Source: Byssothecium circinans (lineage: Eukaryota; Ascomycota; Dothideomycetes; Pleosporales; Massarinaceae). Taken from it: 64,000 nt of DNA. The stretch spans positions 148,304 to 212,303 of the forward strand of contig ML977028.1 of the NCBI GenBank assembly GCA_010015675.1. The letters run 5' to 3'. The position numbers and the translations under genes were made by a program. Shown in pieces: positions 1 through 11,070 of the stretch. The notes beneath the pieces are model-generated. The model was not told where the DNA came from and made no database searches. It saw only the letters and a program-made list of their open reading frames with translations. Position 1 is the stretch's first letter. Each line of letters opens with the position of its first letter.

Positions 1-1377
1 TCTGGAATGCAAATGCATGTCTTGGAGTATCATAGATTAATCTCTACACACAAACATCATAAAACCACCTGTCAAACTCACCACAGTTCACACCACCCAA
101 ACTCTTGACTCTAAGACCGGAAAGTCAAAGTCTTAGAGCCACGCGAAGTGTTCAGCACACTTTTGGACCTAGGGGATTACTCACTCAGCACGGCAGACGT
201 ACTCGTATTACGGACCTCCTGGAGGTCCTGTCAAGCATACAACTCCTTCTTTCATTTTCTCTGTGACGTAAAGCAGGATCTGTATCTTTGTATTCCAAGA
301 GGCCGCTTTCGGGTTACCACACGTTCCTCGGGAGTTTACTATTCATTGTTTCACTCCATTATGTCTCGTAGGTTGGCTCTGTCACTATTCATACGATGTG
401 CCTCTGATACCATCCATCTTCCGCACCTGGGCAGTGAGCAATTGCTTTACCACCCCCCCTTCCGTTTTATATGCCTCCTCCAACTCCCTTGATATTGTAC
501 GGTTTTGTAATGTGCGACATAGTCCGCGAGACTCATAAGCGCGCCAGGCTGCACGGCAGCTTTCCGCTTCAATAGACAACGCTCGACGAGTGCAGTACTG
601 ACGCACCAAAGTATACGGACGTCTGCTCGAGAATTGGTAACGCGATTTGAAGCACTATATTCGCATCATCTCCCTGGCTCGGAGCCATGTATAGGGCTCC
701 GTGCGATGAAATTGTACAGCGTTTGATTCGCGAGGTGTGAACGGTTAGGGCTGTGCCTGGGCATAGGCTGGCCTCGCGCGTTTGATCCCGCCGGGATATT
801 TTCGCGGCTGCGAACAGGATATCTGCCTTCTTTGGAGCTGGAGATGCATGGAGGTGTCTGGTCATTAGGTTAGACTAAGGATAGATAATCGAGTGAGGAA
901 AGCGTGAGGTGATTTAGGATGTCCAGAGCATGTGCCGTGTGACAAACTTGTAGCGATCAATACGAATTGCTTGCGACAATTTATTAACGAGATTTTTTGA
1001 GCACTAGGCTACAAGGTTCAGATTTGTAGGCAGCAACTGGAGGAAGCCTGGGAAAGCAGTACAGCAGTGAAACGTTTGATCGAAGAACTTGCGCCGTTTC
1101 TACGCTTATCGCGAGCAGTTCAGATATACGATCATTTTAAGATTAGAGCCTCCTTTGGCGCGCAAATTCCTCTAGAGTGGCCTTCTCGAGGTTGTGACAT
1201 GACACAATTTGTGCCATTCACGCAAGCGCCCACGCCTTCACAGTGAATAGCCGCAACGGTGAAACGTCCTTCCTAGCGCTAAAAGCTAGACACTGCCCAC
1301 AGTATAAATATCGCTCGGAATTCGGCTACTTCACCCCGACGCACCTCCATAACGACCCTCAATGCCAGCCTCCTGCC
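1..1377. other. gene-poor left edge
   Basis: No open frame here has a recognisable protein, and the overlapping short frames on both strands do not extend by plausible splicing. The only signal I see is the TATA-like box near the right end, which belongs to the gene starting at 1378. Confidence 0.5.
1303..1310 (+). promoter_or_regulatory. TATA box candidate (TATAAATA)
   Basis: A consensus TATAAATA lies 68 bp upstream of the ATG at 1378 and on the same strand, a plausible core promoter for the spliced orphan gene. The assignment rests on position and consensus only. Confidence 0.45.
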
Positions 1378-3144
1378 ATGGAAGCCATACAAGCCGCTGC
1401 AGACCAACACGCCGACCCCACCATACCCCACGAGCCCAATCAGGATCCCCAGCCCAAGTCTCATGCAGATCGGAGAAAAGTACGTGTTCCATGCGATCAG
1501 ATACACCCAAACTGCACTAATTCGAATTCTAGCCCGCCTTGCGCGATGCTCCCCATCAAAGCATCCCGTTTCCCTCTGGTCCTGCCAACATAACGGTGCT
1601 CGAGCTTCTGACATTCCTGCCGCGATGCCTCCAGTCGCAGGACGTCATCGAGCGCTTCTTGAACAATGGTGGTGGCCAATCCCTCTTCTCGAAGATGATG
1701 AAGCATCAGCGCTGGTTAGCTCCCGAGGATAATGGGATCCTAAAGACGATGCAAACTGCGATGCGTAAAAATGGACCTAATGAGGGGTGTGCGCCTTGGA
1801 ACCCTGGTACCCACCAGGTGCCTGAAGGTATATCTTCCCATAACACTTGGCTCGACAATCAGGCAACCAGCTGACTTCACTTCTTACTTGTTAGACTGGG
1901 ATAGCACTAGTATCGCCGTCACTGGGTTCCGTGTTCCAGTGAATACGAACAGTTCAGATAGCTCTTACTATGCGATCCCGTTCCACGAGCTCGCTGACGG
2001 TGTACGGAGGTTCCCGTCAGGCCCTGATGCTCTTGACCTCACTCGCTGCGTTGAGTATGCCGAGAACCGCATGCACGAGCCATGGATGTACCCCTGGGAT
2101 TACCACAGGTTGCTTGATCATCTTGGTGGTCCAGCTGACGTGACCTATGAACATCTGGACCGGTTTGCGTTCGAGTGGTGGGCGGTCAAGTTGGGATCCA
2201 AGACGTGGACCCGCACTACCCGTAAGGCGACGCATACATCCACGACAGCGCCTGCTGGACTTGTTGCCCCGAAGGTATCGGGCTTGGAGGAGAACTACCT
2301 GAATCCGGGCCGTGTTGGGCACCATATTGCTATAGAGACCGAACCTGCCCCGACTGCTCCCCGTCCTACGGCCTTTAGGAAGCTAAAGCTTACCTCCAAG
2401 AAAGATGTTGTCGCTCAGTCCCATGATATCCCTCTCCGTACTCTCGGCAAGGCAAAGCCTACGCTGATGGTAGCACAGGCGCCCGCTGTAGAGCATGCAG
2501 GGATGTTCCCGCTCTACTCTATGGACTGGGTCGCCGCGCAGACGGGTAGCAATTATGTGCAACCGCGGAAAGCCGAGCGGGTTGTCAATTCCAACGCTGA
2601 TAGGTGTGTTAAGCTGGCTAGGCCGGGTCCGAAGTCTGCAGAGGTCATCGTAATTGAGGATTCTGAAGACGAGACGGACCTTGAGATTGACAATGACGAA
2701 GATAATATGGAAATCGACATGGATATCACGCGTCCTCCCCTGTATCCACAGTCTCATGCTATCAAGGACCTTCCCGACGCCGGCGGAGCCAAGGTCTTCA
2801 CAGTCGATTACTCCCACCGTATCCCCAAAACCAAACCAGCGTGCAAGCAGCCTGTACCGCCGCAGCATCCCCCGGAGAAGCTAGTGGCCGTCCCCATGGA
2901 TCTCGCCTACGATAGCGAGCACGAGGACGAGAAGCACGACCACGACAAGTGGAGGAAGCATGGCCTCTTGGGGCTCTACATGGACCGCAGCCCGAAGAGA
3001 CGCATTCCGGTATGTTTACCCTACTAACTTCATGTTCAATCATTTACTAATATGTAAACACAGATGGCAAGTGATGCGACGGTTCTCCAAGGATCTCCGC
3101 CTCATGACGGGATTTTCCCCACAAATCTTGAAAAACACGATTGA
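1378..3144 (+). CDS. orphan protein, four exons
   Basis: I do not recognise this protein. Splice signals give four exons: 1378-1479, 1533-1827, 1895-3009 and 3064-3144. The introns (GTACGT..TAG, GTATAT..TAG, GTATGT..CAG) are 53, 67 and 54 nt with CTGAC or CTAAC branch sites, and every junction keeps frame, which strongly supports a real gene of about 530 aa. The N-terminus is Gln/Pro-rich. The middle has a tryptophan-rich stretch (EPWMYPWDYHRLLDHL, FEWWAVKLGSK). An acidic segment with VIVIEDSEDETD, resembling a SUMO-interacting motif, is followed by further Asp/Glu runs and basic clusters near the end. This composition suggests a nuclear protein, as inference. An alternative acceptor at 1870 also keeps frame. 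Confidence 0.6.
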
Positions 3145-3220
3145 CTTCGATGCATCTCCTAAGAGGGGCTTTATGCCTTGTCTTGTGATGAGTTATTGTA
3201 TGATAGCTGTACTAACAACC

Positions 3221-3302
3221 CGTCTGCTTGGTGTATTAGTATATGTCTTTTCAGCGCGTCTGCTTAGTGTATTAACACATGTCTTCTCAGCGCGTCGGCT
3301 TA
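3221..3302. repeat. 36-bp tandem repeat, 2.3 copies
   Basis: Two adjacent 36-bp units (3221-3256, 3257-3292) are followed by a 10-bp partial third copy. Each begins CGTCTGCTT(G/A)GTGTATTA and ends TC(T/C)TCAGCG apart from transitions. Most differences between copies are transitions, as expected of deamination or RIP-like decay. Confidence 0.75.
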
Positions 3303-4090
3303 ATTGTAGCACGCCTCGCCGATGAAAGTGGCCGAGGTATCATGCCTAACGTTGATGGTGGGTTGAAAGTGAATTGAGGATGCGATGTTGGACGCGATCG
3401 ATGTGTTGTCGTTGGGCATCACACTATACCTATTTCGGTGCACACAGTGCAGCCAATCAGAGGACGGCATTTTCACTTATTTATAGCGCCTTATCTACTC
3501 GCGGAGTGGATACGGCAGAACCGGAATCACGTGAAATTGCATCCCTAGCGTTGGTGGCGTACTAATAAGGCCCTACACATCAACTTAATTAGTGGCATTC
3601 AACGAATTACAGCGCGGGGGGGTAAAAAAGGTGACTCCAATTCCATCCATGCGCGCATGTCCGCACTGATCCGATCCCTCGCCGACGGCGTAGCCGCTGT
3701 TGTGTGCGTCGCCTTATGGCGGAGTGCTGCTAAGCTTCTTTGCCCAGAAAGGCTTCATGTCCTGTCAACACTTTGTAATTTTTTGGCACAGGCCTCAGTC
3801 AAGGAAGGATACCATGGTACATCCTTAGCGCGAAATTGTTATACAAATTGCTGGGTTTCTTGCGATTTAATTGCTATACGAGTTCTATCCTTGTTATGTC
3901 ACATGCTTATCCTGGGTAATTGACTGTACCATACCCTCTCGCTTCAAGCTTTTTAGCAACTGGTGCTATAGTGCCGGGGTAGTGCCTATTCACTTATACT
4001 AGTAGGTAATCCGGCCCGAATCTCAGGCTATAAGTACGGCCACTATGTTGGCATCTGATGACTTTCGTCACTTGCATCTCATCACAAATT

Positions 4091-4104
4091 CCCCCCCCCC
4101 CCCC
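4091..4104. repeat. C14 homopolymer in 5' leader
   Basis: Fourteen consecutive C lie 31 bp upstream of the ATG at 4136, so they probably sit in the transcribed leader or core promoter of that gene. Homopolymers of this length are also prone to sequencing error. Confidence 0.7.
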
Positions 4105-4135
4105 ACTTTCATCCAAATCTCAACTCCATCCTTCA

Positions 4136-5653
4136 ATGGCTTTCATCCTTCGCCCTATCGTCAAAGGCGTCTCGACGGGCATTGGCCTGGCCGGGGAGAA
4201 GTACCACGACCGTCAGCAACGCAAATCTGCTCTAGCCGAACAAGAAGGGTCGCTCAGCTCGAGTGATCAATCTGTAGAGGAACTCATCAATCCGTTGGAG
4301 CCAGGAGCTGAAACTGCCGACGATGAGCGGATATGGGCTCTGGATGAAGCCTCTAGTGCCCCACCAAGATACGAAGATTCAGTTCTAGGACAGCAGCAAC
4401 AACGGCCTATTCCTGAGCGAACTATATCGGATCTCGTAAATGACGTTGTGGTGCTAAGAGACCGTGAACCATTACCGGCATCAAAAATGGCCACTCGACT
4501 TCCTCATCCCATCATCATACCTCAACGGCGTCCTGGATCAAAAGGGAGAGGATTCGCGCGCGCATATCCTCCCGATCTGGAAGCTTTCGGTCTCGGTCAA
4601 GATACTTTCATGGAATTCCTCCAAATGAAAAAGCATCGGAAGTATCGGGTTGGATGAGAGCTGTTCAAGTGTCTACTGCTTTCATTGGGGTGTCCCTGAG
4701 CTCGTCACCATCGCCCTCTCCGCAAGCTTGGGTGTTGCCGCAGCGTAAATAGAACCCCCAATTTCGGGCCTCTTCACCACTGACACCAATCTAGCGGCGC
4801 GGCTGAAGCACAATCCCGCTTCAGAGAAAACGCCTTCCTTGAAAAAATCAACAAAGACGTCTTCATGCCGGTCGGCCTCTACTGCATGGTCATAATGTGC
4901 AACGACACCCCCAGCTCAGCCGAAACCCCCGAATTCAGCATCAACACCGTCAACCTCGACGCCGCCAAAAACATCACCAAATGGGGTGTACCCAAGCAAA
5001 CCAAAACCGACGACCCCGAAACCTACACAAGCAGCAAAGTCCTCCGTCCCGTCCGCCACGCGTACGGCCGCACAGAAGTCTCACAAATACCCCTAGAGAT
5101 CGCGCCACTCGTCTACCCAGGGCTGGATGACATGGACCGAAGCCCGCAGGTCAAGCGCGATGAAAGTTTCAAGCAACGCATAAAGCGCAACAAGGACTTC
5201 TTTGCAGATTACTTGGACCGCCGCGCCCGCGCCGAATACGCAGGAAATAACCCTGACTCCACGCTAACGAAGGCCTCCCCCTCCGTCCCCGAATTCCACA
5301 CCCGCTTCGGCGACCCCAACCACCCCGTCAACAACGGCCACATCATGTCGCTGATCAGTGGCGGGAAACGCGTCCCGCAACCGGATGGTCGACTCAGGGC
5401 CGTTGGAGAAGATGGGAAGTTGATGCCGCAGGGAAAACGTCCTGATACGAAACGGAAGGGACCCGTTCGGCTGGGGTCGAAAGGTGTGGGGAAGGTGGTA
5501 TCGCCGGGAGTTTTGTATTTGGCTATCGTTCATTTGCTGAGTAAGGAGGAGTTGGCGGAGGCGAGGGAGGCGCTGGGTTTGGATACGAAGGAGGGTGAGG
5601 GAAATGTTGCAGGAAATGGGAGGGGTGCGGAGGGGACGGGGGCATTTTTTTGA
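4136..5653 (+). pseudogene. conserved fungal protein, two frameshifts
   Basis: The N-terminus (MAFILRPIVKGVSTGIGLAG) and C-terminal half resemble a fungal family often labelled FAD-binding-domain protein without good reason; its function is unknown to me. Exon 1 runs 4136-4744 and exon 2 4795-5653, joined over a clean 50-nt intron (GTAAAT, CTGAC, TAG) that restores VAAAGAAEAQSR. Inside exon 1 the frame breaks twice. At the A5 run 4628-4632 one missing base would restore the continuous VSGWMRAVQVSTAFIG, and at 4688-4697 one more would restore VPELVTIALSASLG. Both lost stretches look like family sequence, so splicing does not explain the breaks. The gene is either a young pseudogene or carries two base-call errors in homopolymer-rich sequence. 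The C-terminus is rich in Gly, Glu and Lys. Confidence 0.65.
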
Positions 5654-5757
5654 TTAGTTTATTGAGTTTGGTCATTGCACTGGTTGTTATATTTTTATAT
5701 ATCAATTTTGTACGCTATCTTTTAAGCGATAGAGAACAGACGCTTCTTAATACACCC

Positions 5758-5831
5758 CTATACGCTTTATACGCTCAATACGATCGATACGCTACTATAC
5801 GCTTAATACGATCTATACGCTCGATACGCTT
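5758..5831. repeat. TACGCT minisatellite
   Basis: Irregular head-to-tail units built on ATACGCT and ATACGAT, spaced about 9-13 bp, fill this stretch just 3' of both converging genes. At least seven units are visible. No coding potential is evident. Confidence 0.7.
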
Positions 5832-5919
5832 AGACTCAGACATGGAATGGTTGTTTCCATCCCTAGCCAGCTCCAGAGCCGCGTACATGTTCCGCGACGA
5901 TCCGTCGGCTCTCTCTGTA

Positions 5920-6369
5920 CTAACCGTTAGCGGGCGTTCTCGCAGTGAAACACCGCGCCACAATAGCATCGAAGGCTTCCATCCACTCGATAAAGGCCCG
6001 ATGACACTCATTACTCACAGGATCGGACGCCGGGTCCCTCACCTTAGCCTCATACACTAACCTTCGATTTACTAGCGCGTTCCTCCAACACTGATGTATC
6101 ACTGGCGGAATATGATAGACCTGTTTCTGTGCAGCGATGAACTGCGCTTGTGCGGTCATCTCATCGGTGGTGGCGAATGCCCATGGGATTGGGAGATTTT
6201 GAGTTGCTCGACGCTGGAGCTCCTGTCGAAAGGCCCCAGTGCGTGCGAGATGCGCGAAAGCAGCGTTGTGGCGGAATGTCCAGTGCACAGGGGCGCCGAG
6301 GTCGGAGGCTTTCTGGAGGAAGAAGGCGAGGGCAGCGAGAGTGTCGAACTTGTAGGGGTTGATGGACAT
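5920..6369 (-). CDS. short DUF6604-like protein (copy 1)
   Basis: A 149-aa single-exon frame starts at MSINPYKFDTLAALAFFLQK. It aligns along nearly its whole length with the next minus-strand gene (7291-8079): both share PYK, a DLG-PV-W-F block, an LARTG motif, an AQFIA block and a PVSN-x2-H-x2-FI motif. The last two blocks also occur in the DUF6604-like genes at 11071-13555 and 14559-15554, where they read EIL..AQ and H-YFI. Its function is unknown; DUF6604 proteins are fungal, usually much longer, and uncharacterised. I chose the internal ATG at 6369 because upstream residues of the longer frame are low-complexity and unshared. No signal peptide or membrane segment is seen. Confidence 0.6.
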   Translation of the reverse strand: MSINPYKFDTLAALAFFLQKASDLGAPVHWTFRHNAAFAHLARTGAFRQELQRRATQNLPIPWAFATTDEMTAQAQFIAAQKQVYHIPPVIHQCWRNALVNRRLVYEAKVRDPASDPVSNECHRAFIEWMEAFDAIVARCFTARTPANG

Positions 6370-7290
6370 TGTTGTGTTGTTTAGGGGGAGGGGGGATACA
6401 TTGTGAATAGATGATGTGATGGGTTGACTGTTCAGGGTAGTATGGTGGTGGTGAAATCTCAGTTGAAGGCGATAGTGTTGTTGTATATGTGTAGTTGGGG
6501 AAATGCAGCTCATGATATACCTCGCGTTCCGCCATTGTAAACTCTGGGGTGGTTGTAAGGGGACACTGGCCGAGTGAAGTTTGCATACTCATAATGTGCA
6601 TTGTCGCCGAGGGGGTAATTGTAAGGCATCACTGGCCCAGTGAACTTCCAATGTATAATGATCACGTACGTTTTCGCTAAATCCAGGCTTTCGGGTATTT
6701 GTTATATAGAATTCGAGTCCTTTGGAAGCATGTGAGTCAGTAAATAAGAAGTGCAGATATATTTGAGCATTTTTTAAATACATATATAGGAACGTACATT
6801 CAGGGGGTTCAGTATAACCAATGGAATAACTGGTAAGTTTTGGATTGCTGTTGGGACAGTTGCCTTACCAAAAGATCATAATACACGTTTCTATCCATTT
6901 TCGTCTTATACTGTTAGGCGAATAATTTGAACCAAACCGTAATGCTTGCTATGAAGTTTTCTACATCGATAGTGAGACAAAAGATGAAAGTAGGTCGGAA
7001 ATCCAAGACTTTTGGAATAGGAGAAGGCATATTGGAACTACCGATAAATAAGTTCCACGTTCAAAAAGATCATCAAAGGATAAGAGACCCAAAACAATTG
7101 GGGAATAAACGAACGTCGACGCTCGAGAAGCGATGATTGGAACACATCATGATCCCTCGTGCAGAGCTTGCTTGAAGGTAGAAGGCTGCTCAATTTAAAC
7201 GCAAAACAACGACCCAAATGGTGAGTGCTAGAAAGGGTCATAAGTCACATGACGAGCATCACGTCATTAACTGTCGTACGAAGTGGTCGT
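6370..7290. other. intergenic between tandem paralogues
   Basis: This AT-rich spacer holds only short, unrelated open frames. It lies upstream of copy 1 and downstream of copy 2, so the promoter of copy 1 should be at its left end. Confidence 0.5.
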
Positions 7291-8079
7291 TTACAAGGAT
7301 GATCTAACTCTCAAGAACGGCGGCACATAGAGCGCGGGTGCTGGCGCGGACAAAAACTGCCAGAAGTCGGCGAAGGTAGCGAACATCATTTCGTCCTCTT
7401 CAGTGAAGAGCTCGTCGAGTGGTTCCCACACATTCGCGAGGTCAATAGGGGGTTTATCCTCCTTCGATGGCTCTATAACAATTTCGACAACTTCGACAGT
7501 CTCCTCTTCCTCTGATTCGCTGCCATACGCAGAGTCCCTATCCAAACAGCCAAAAGGGTTGCGGACTGTAACTAGCCGCGGCGTCGCCAAGGGAGAAACA
7601 GCTTCCGGGTGCATGACAGACGTACCTAAGATGCACGGGAACCCCTTCAAGAACTTGATGAAGTCCAAGTGGCGTTGGTTAGACACCGGGTTAGACCAAG
7701 CCTCGCCGGACTTGATTGCGTGAACTGCAATCCGGTTAGCTAAAGCGATCTTGTAAGCCTCGTAGATCTTATGAGGCATGACGGGAACATGTCCCGAGTC
7801 TGCGATGAACTGGGCACATGCTTTCATCTCAGCCATCGAAGCGAAGGTCTTGGGGCGCCATGCGTGCGCGTCTTTCGCCTGTTGCAATGCCGACTTGAGA
7901 CTGCCGGTCCGAGCTAGCTCCGCGAAGAGTGGCTTGGGCTTGAAGTTCCATTTTACAGGGCGTCCAAGGTCCTCTGCCAGCTGAAGAGGCCATGCAAGGA
8001 AGGTTAGAGACTCGATCTTGTATGGGGTGATACGGATGACATCCTGCTTTCGCTCGAACATTGTTGAGGTGATGCACAT
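7291..8079 (-). CDS. DUF6604-like protein with acidic tail (copy 2)
   Basis: A 262-aa single-exon protein. Residues about 15-155 match copy 1 at 5920-6369 (ITPYKIESL, LARTGSLKSAL, CAQFIAD, PVSNQRHLDFI). A tail of about 100 residues absent from copy 1 follows. It carries an acidic run (SESEEEETVEVVEIVIEP), a second Glu/Asp cluster and an aromatic end (FADFWQFL). The duplication with tail loss or gain suggests divergence after tandem copying. A second methionine seven codons in is an alternative start. The role is unknown. Frame and similarity to the neighbour support a real gene. Confidence 0.65.
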   Translation of the reverse strand: MCITSTMFERKQDVIRITPYKIESLTFLAWPLQLAEDLGRPVKWNFKPKPLFAELARTGSLKSALQQAKDAHAWRPKTFASMAEMKACAQFIADSGHVPVMPHKIYEAYKIALANRIAVHAIKSGEAWSNPVSNQRHLDFIKFLKGFPCILGTSVMHPEAVSPLATPRLVTVRNPFGCLDRDSAYGSESEEEETVEVVEIVIEPSKEDKPPIDLANVWEPLDELFTEEDEMMFATFADFWQFLSAPAPALYVPPFLRVRSSL

Positions 8080-9364
8080 ATTTGCTTAATGAGCAGGCAG
8101 CGTGCTAATATCTTACTGTTAAGGATTTGAAGTTAAAATTGCTGGTAGTGTTGAATAAGTGGTGCAGTATGGGTTGTGTGCAAGTGTATGAGTATGCAGA
8201 TACCTTGACTAATGGTAGCTGAGATGAGGCTTATCAATACTTTCCAACAGATTTGAAATGCCTGGGAGACAAGGGCAGGCGAAGTGAATACACGTGACAT
8301 AGTGTATGAACAATGCGCTGTAAGGGAATGTCTCGAGCATTGACCAGATGGGTGTCGGAACATCATTTCATCCGTGTTACGATACAAAGTATGGGTAAAA
8401 AGAAATATTATGACTTGAAGGTGGTACAAATGGTGGAAGTCCCGATGTGCACTGCGGCGATGAATGGAAAGGTTTTGCAATCAGGATTGATGTGCTGTAC
8501 AACACGAATAAAAATAAGTTGACTGTCCTTATTTCCTCTGCCTTTAAATGCGATATTTCTCGAATTAATTTTTGAAGTAATTCTGTTGAGGGAAATAGGC
8601 TTTCGATAAAAAATCCTGAGAATAAATTAAAATGTTAGCAAAACGATAGAGTTGAACTATAACGGTGCATGGACTAAGACTGAGGGTCATATCTCAAAAT
8701 TAAAGAATCAATCACCGCTCGTTGAGATATGAAACATAATGTCTGTTTCTATTTTGTTAGTGCCACACTGAGGCCTATGACATTTGAGGCTTTTTGTGAA
8801 AGGCGGTTGCAAAAATTAATATTTGTGATAAGCTAACTGGAGTTTACAGCATGTAAGAAATTTCTACCATGCGGCATCATTCCTGGTGTCCAACCTCGAA
8901 CTTAACGACTGACAATGATAGGATGAGAACAAGCGTGACCTAAGCCGCCACCTACGAAGGGGGATTTTTCTACCCAGATCTAAGAAACACCCTTCATTTG
9001 CCTGGCCTGAAACGAGCTGCAGGCATGTCGGGAAGGGAACACATCTCAGACTGGCATCCTCCTGGAAAGATAGGAACTGAGACCTTGTGCTCTCCGGGTT
9101 CGGATCCTTCCATTCTCTATTCTCTCATTTTTGGAAGAGTCGGCCAGTTATCATCCATGAGATTTGGCTCCGTCATCTCGTTCCCTCCTGACGCCATATG
9201 CTGGTTGTTCGCAGCCTCTCTACATCCATTACGATTATCGGCAATTCCTTCCCCCACTTCATGATTTTTCTCCACCACTTTCTCTTCTTCATAGTTCTCA
9301 TGTATTTCTTCATCGGTATCTTCGGTTACAATACCTTTCAACTAGGCATAGAAGCTGTTATTCC

Positions 9365-9810
9365 TAATTGCCACGTGTTTGCGGTGAGGAACAGCTGGCG
9401 GGGGTGTCGAACTTGCGTACCTCTAGATCTTCATGTGCGGCGCCGGCTCCTTGTGACATCCCTTCATTTTTTTTCGTAAATCGAAGATGCCTCTTGTTGA
9501 TATCGTTACCCGAATATGAGTCGCAGACGTTTCCGTCATGCTCTTCTTCGCATTTAGCTAGTGCTTCCTAAAAGGCATCCTCCACGAGCTGCGGCATTGT
9601 GTACGTGTAAGGTTTGGCATGACCATTGATATGGAGGTTGACCTGAAACGTTACCAATCTTTCGAATTCTTGAATTGTGACTAATTGCGGAGGCTCCAAC
9701 ATCCCGTGCGCAGCCACTTCAAATCCCTGCTGTAGAACGTTGGGACAGCCATCGTCCTTTGCCATCTGGAAGGTACAGAGCTTCCACACAGTGGTGGAGA
9801 ACTTGTAATC
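9365..9810 (-). pseudogene. relic frame with nonsense codons
   Basis: One minus-strand frame stays protein-like across about 145 codons but has a TAG at about 9568-9570 and a TAA upstream of 9789. Both could arise from glutamine codons by C-to-T change. Legible parts include GMLEPPQLVTIQEFERLVTF before the TAG and EALAKCEEEHDGNVCDSYSG after it. I do not recognise the family. It may be a RIP-damaged gene or chance. Confidence 0.3.
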
Positions 9811-10198
9811 TTCTTAAAGGCTCATAGAAGCTGTTGGGCGTTACTGATGAGACAGATCCTTTCCACTCAGCCGGTATGCGAAGGAACTTATTTAATTTTT
9901 CGGCCCTGTATGTATTTTTGTACGCATAGTATCTGGAACCAGATCGATGGTCTCAGGGTGATTTTGCGTATAATAACTTTCACTGCCATAAGTGTGAGTA
10001 TATAAAATAAAGAAGGGGGAGAATAATGGGTGCCCCAAGCTATATACTGTGTCCACTTGATCGTAAAGAGTAGTAGAAGGAGGATAGGGCATAGTATCCT
10101 CAGTGAATATGCGTTCTAAGAGCAAGAGCTGTTTGTAGCCTCGGGGTCACCGTGAATTTATTTGGTAAGTATCCACGTTTTGATTGGGGACTTATTGG

Positions 10199-10260
10199 TA
10201 GAACTAGAGGTATTCCAGGTCTCTAGTTCTATTCGACATTTTATTGTGCCTCGATCGAGG
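10199..10260. repeat. inverted repeat plus palindrome
   Basis: TAGAACTAGAG at 10199-10209 is followed after an 11-nt spacer by its exact reverse complement at 10221-10231. Seventeen bases on, CCTCGATCGAGG (10249-10260) is a perfect palindrome. No gene is close, so this may be a transposon end remnant or chance. Confidence 0.6.
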
Positions 10261-11070
10261 TGAATACGTTCTCCCTCATTAAGTCCACTCGAGCTTGAAA
10301 AAGATCTAGTGGGTGAGCAAACGACTTCGCTATAGACATAAATAGTCTAACAGTCCCATTCATAACGCAACGATAGTACTGTCAAACGTTGACAGAACGC
10401 CTATGCAGAGGTTTTATTGAAGCAGATGGAAATGCACCTCAAGGCGTAAGTTGAAAGACTTTTCTTAAGAAGTAAGAGCGCTTTTATTCCTAGTTCTTAA
10501 GCGCGGATCCGTGTAGGGATAATTAAATAACAACGTTGCTGAGGCTGAAGCCTTTTTATGCCCTCGGAAGTAAAAACCCGGAATCGCGACTCGACTTAGA
10601 GAGAGCATTTCTAAAATTATAAATAAAAACCCCATCGCCTGGGTGTAGAATGTAAGTAGGTGTTGCGGCGGTATGATGCTAATTCAGAGTTTGCTGCAAA
10701 GCCGTTACCGACGGATTAATCTTTGTTCTGTGCCGCCACAATCTGTTCCATCCTTCCAGTTGTCTGTTCAAGTACCTAAATATTGAGGATATACTTAGAT
10801 ATTACATAGTCGATGCAGTATAAGATACCCATACACAGACAACTCATCCTGAAATAGTTGATCTTGAAACTATTAGTGACGCTCGAAGATGGGTGGATTT
10901 ATCAAGCGCATTTAGGAAAGGTAGTACACCAAAGATTTGGACATGGAAAATTTGCTTGGTTTCATTACGGCCTATGGAATTGTTGGACAAAAGGTAGTCC
11001 GATGAGAATTCATCATTGAGTGGATATATGCAGTGTGCTCAATCCAACAGGAATCACTCCTCAATCCCAG

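Larger units (their letters stand above)
3145..4135. other. intergenic, with short tandem repeat
   Basis: Nothing coding is supported. The stretch holds the 36-bp tandem repeat at 3221-3302 and the C14 tract at 4091-4104; the remaining frames are short and unconvincing. Confidence 0.5.
8080..11070. other. AT-rich gene-poor stretch with decayed frames
   Basis: About 3 kb without an intact gene. It contains the possible relic at 9365-9810 and a perfect 11-bp inverted repeat and a 12-bp palindrome at 10199-10260. TA-rich composition and nonsense-interrupted frames suggest old, mutated sequence, perhaps transposon remains. I found no terminal repeats. Confidence 0.45.
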
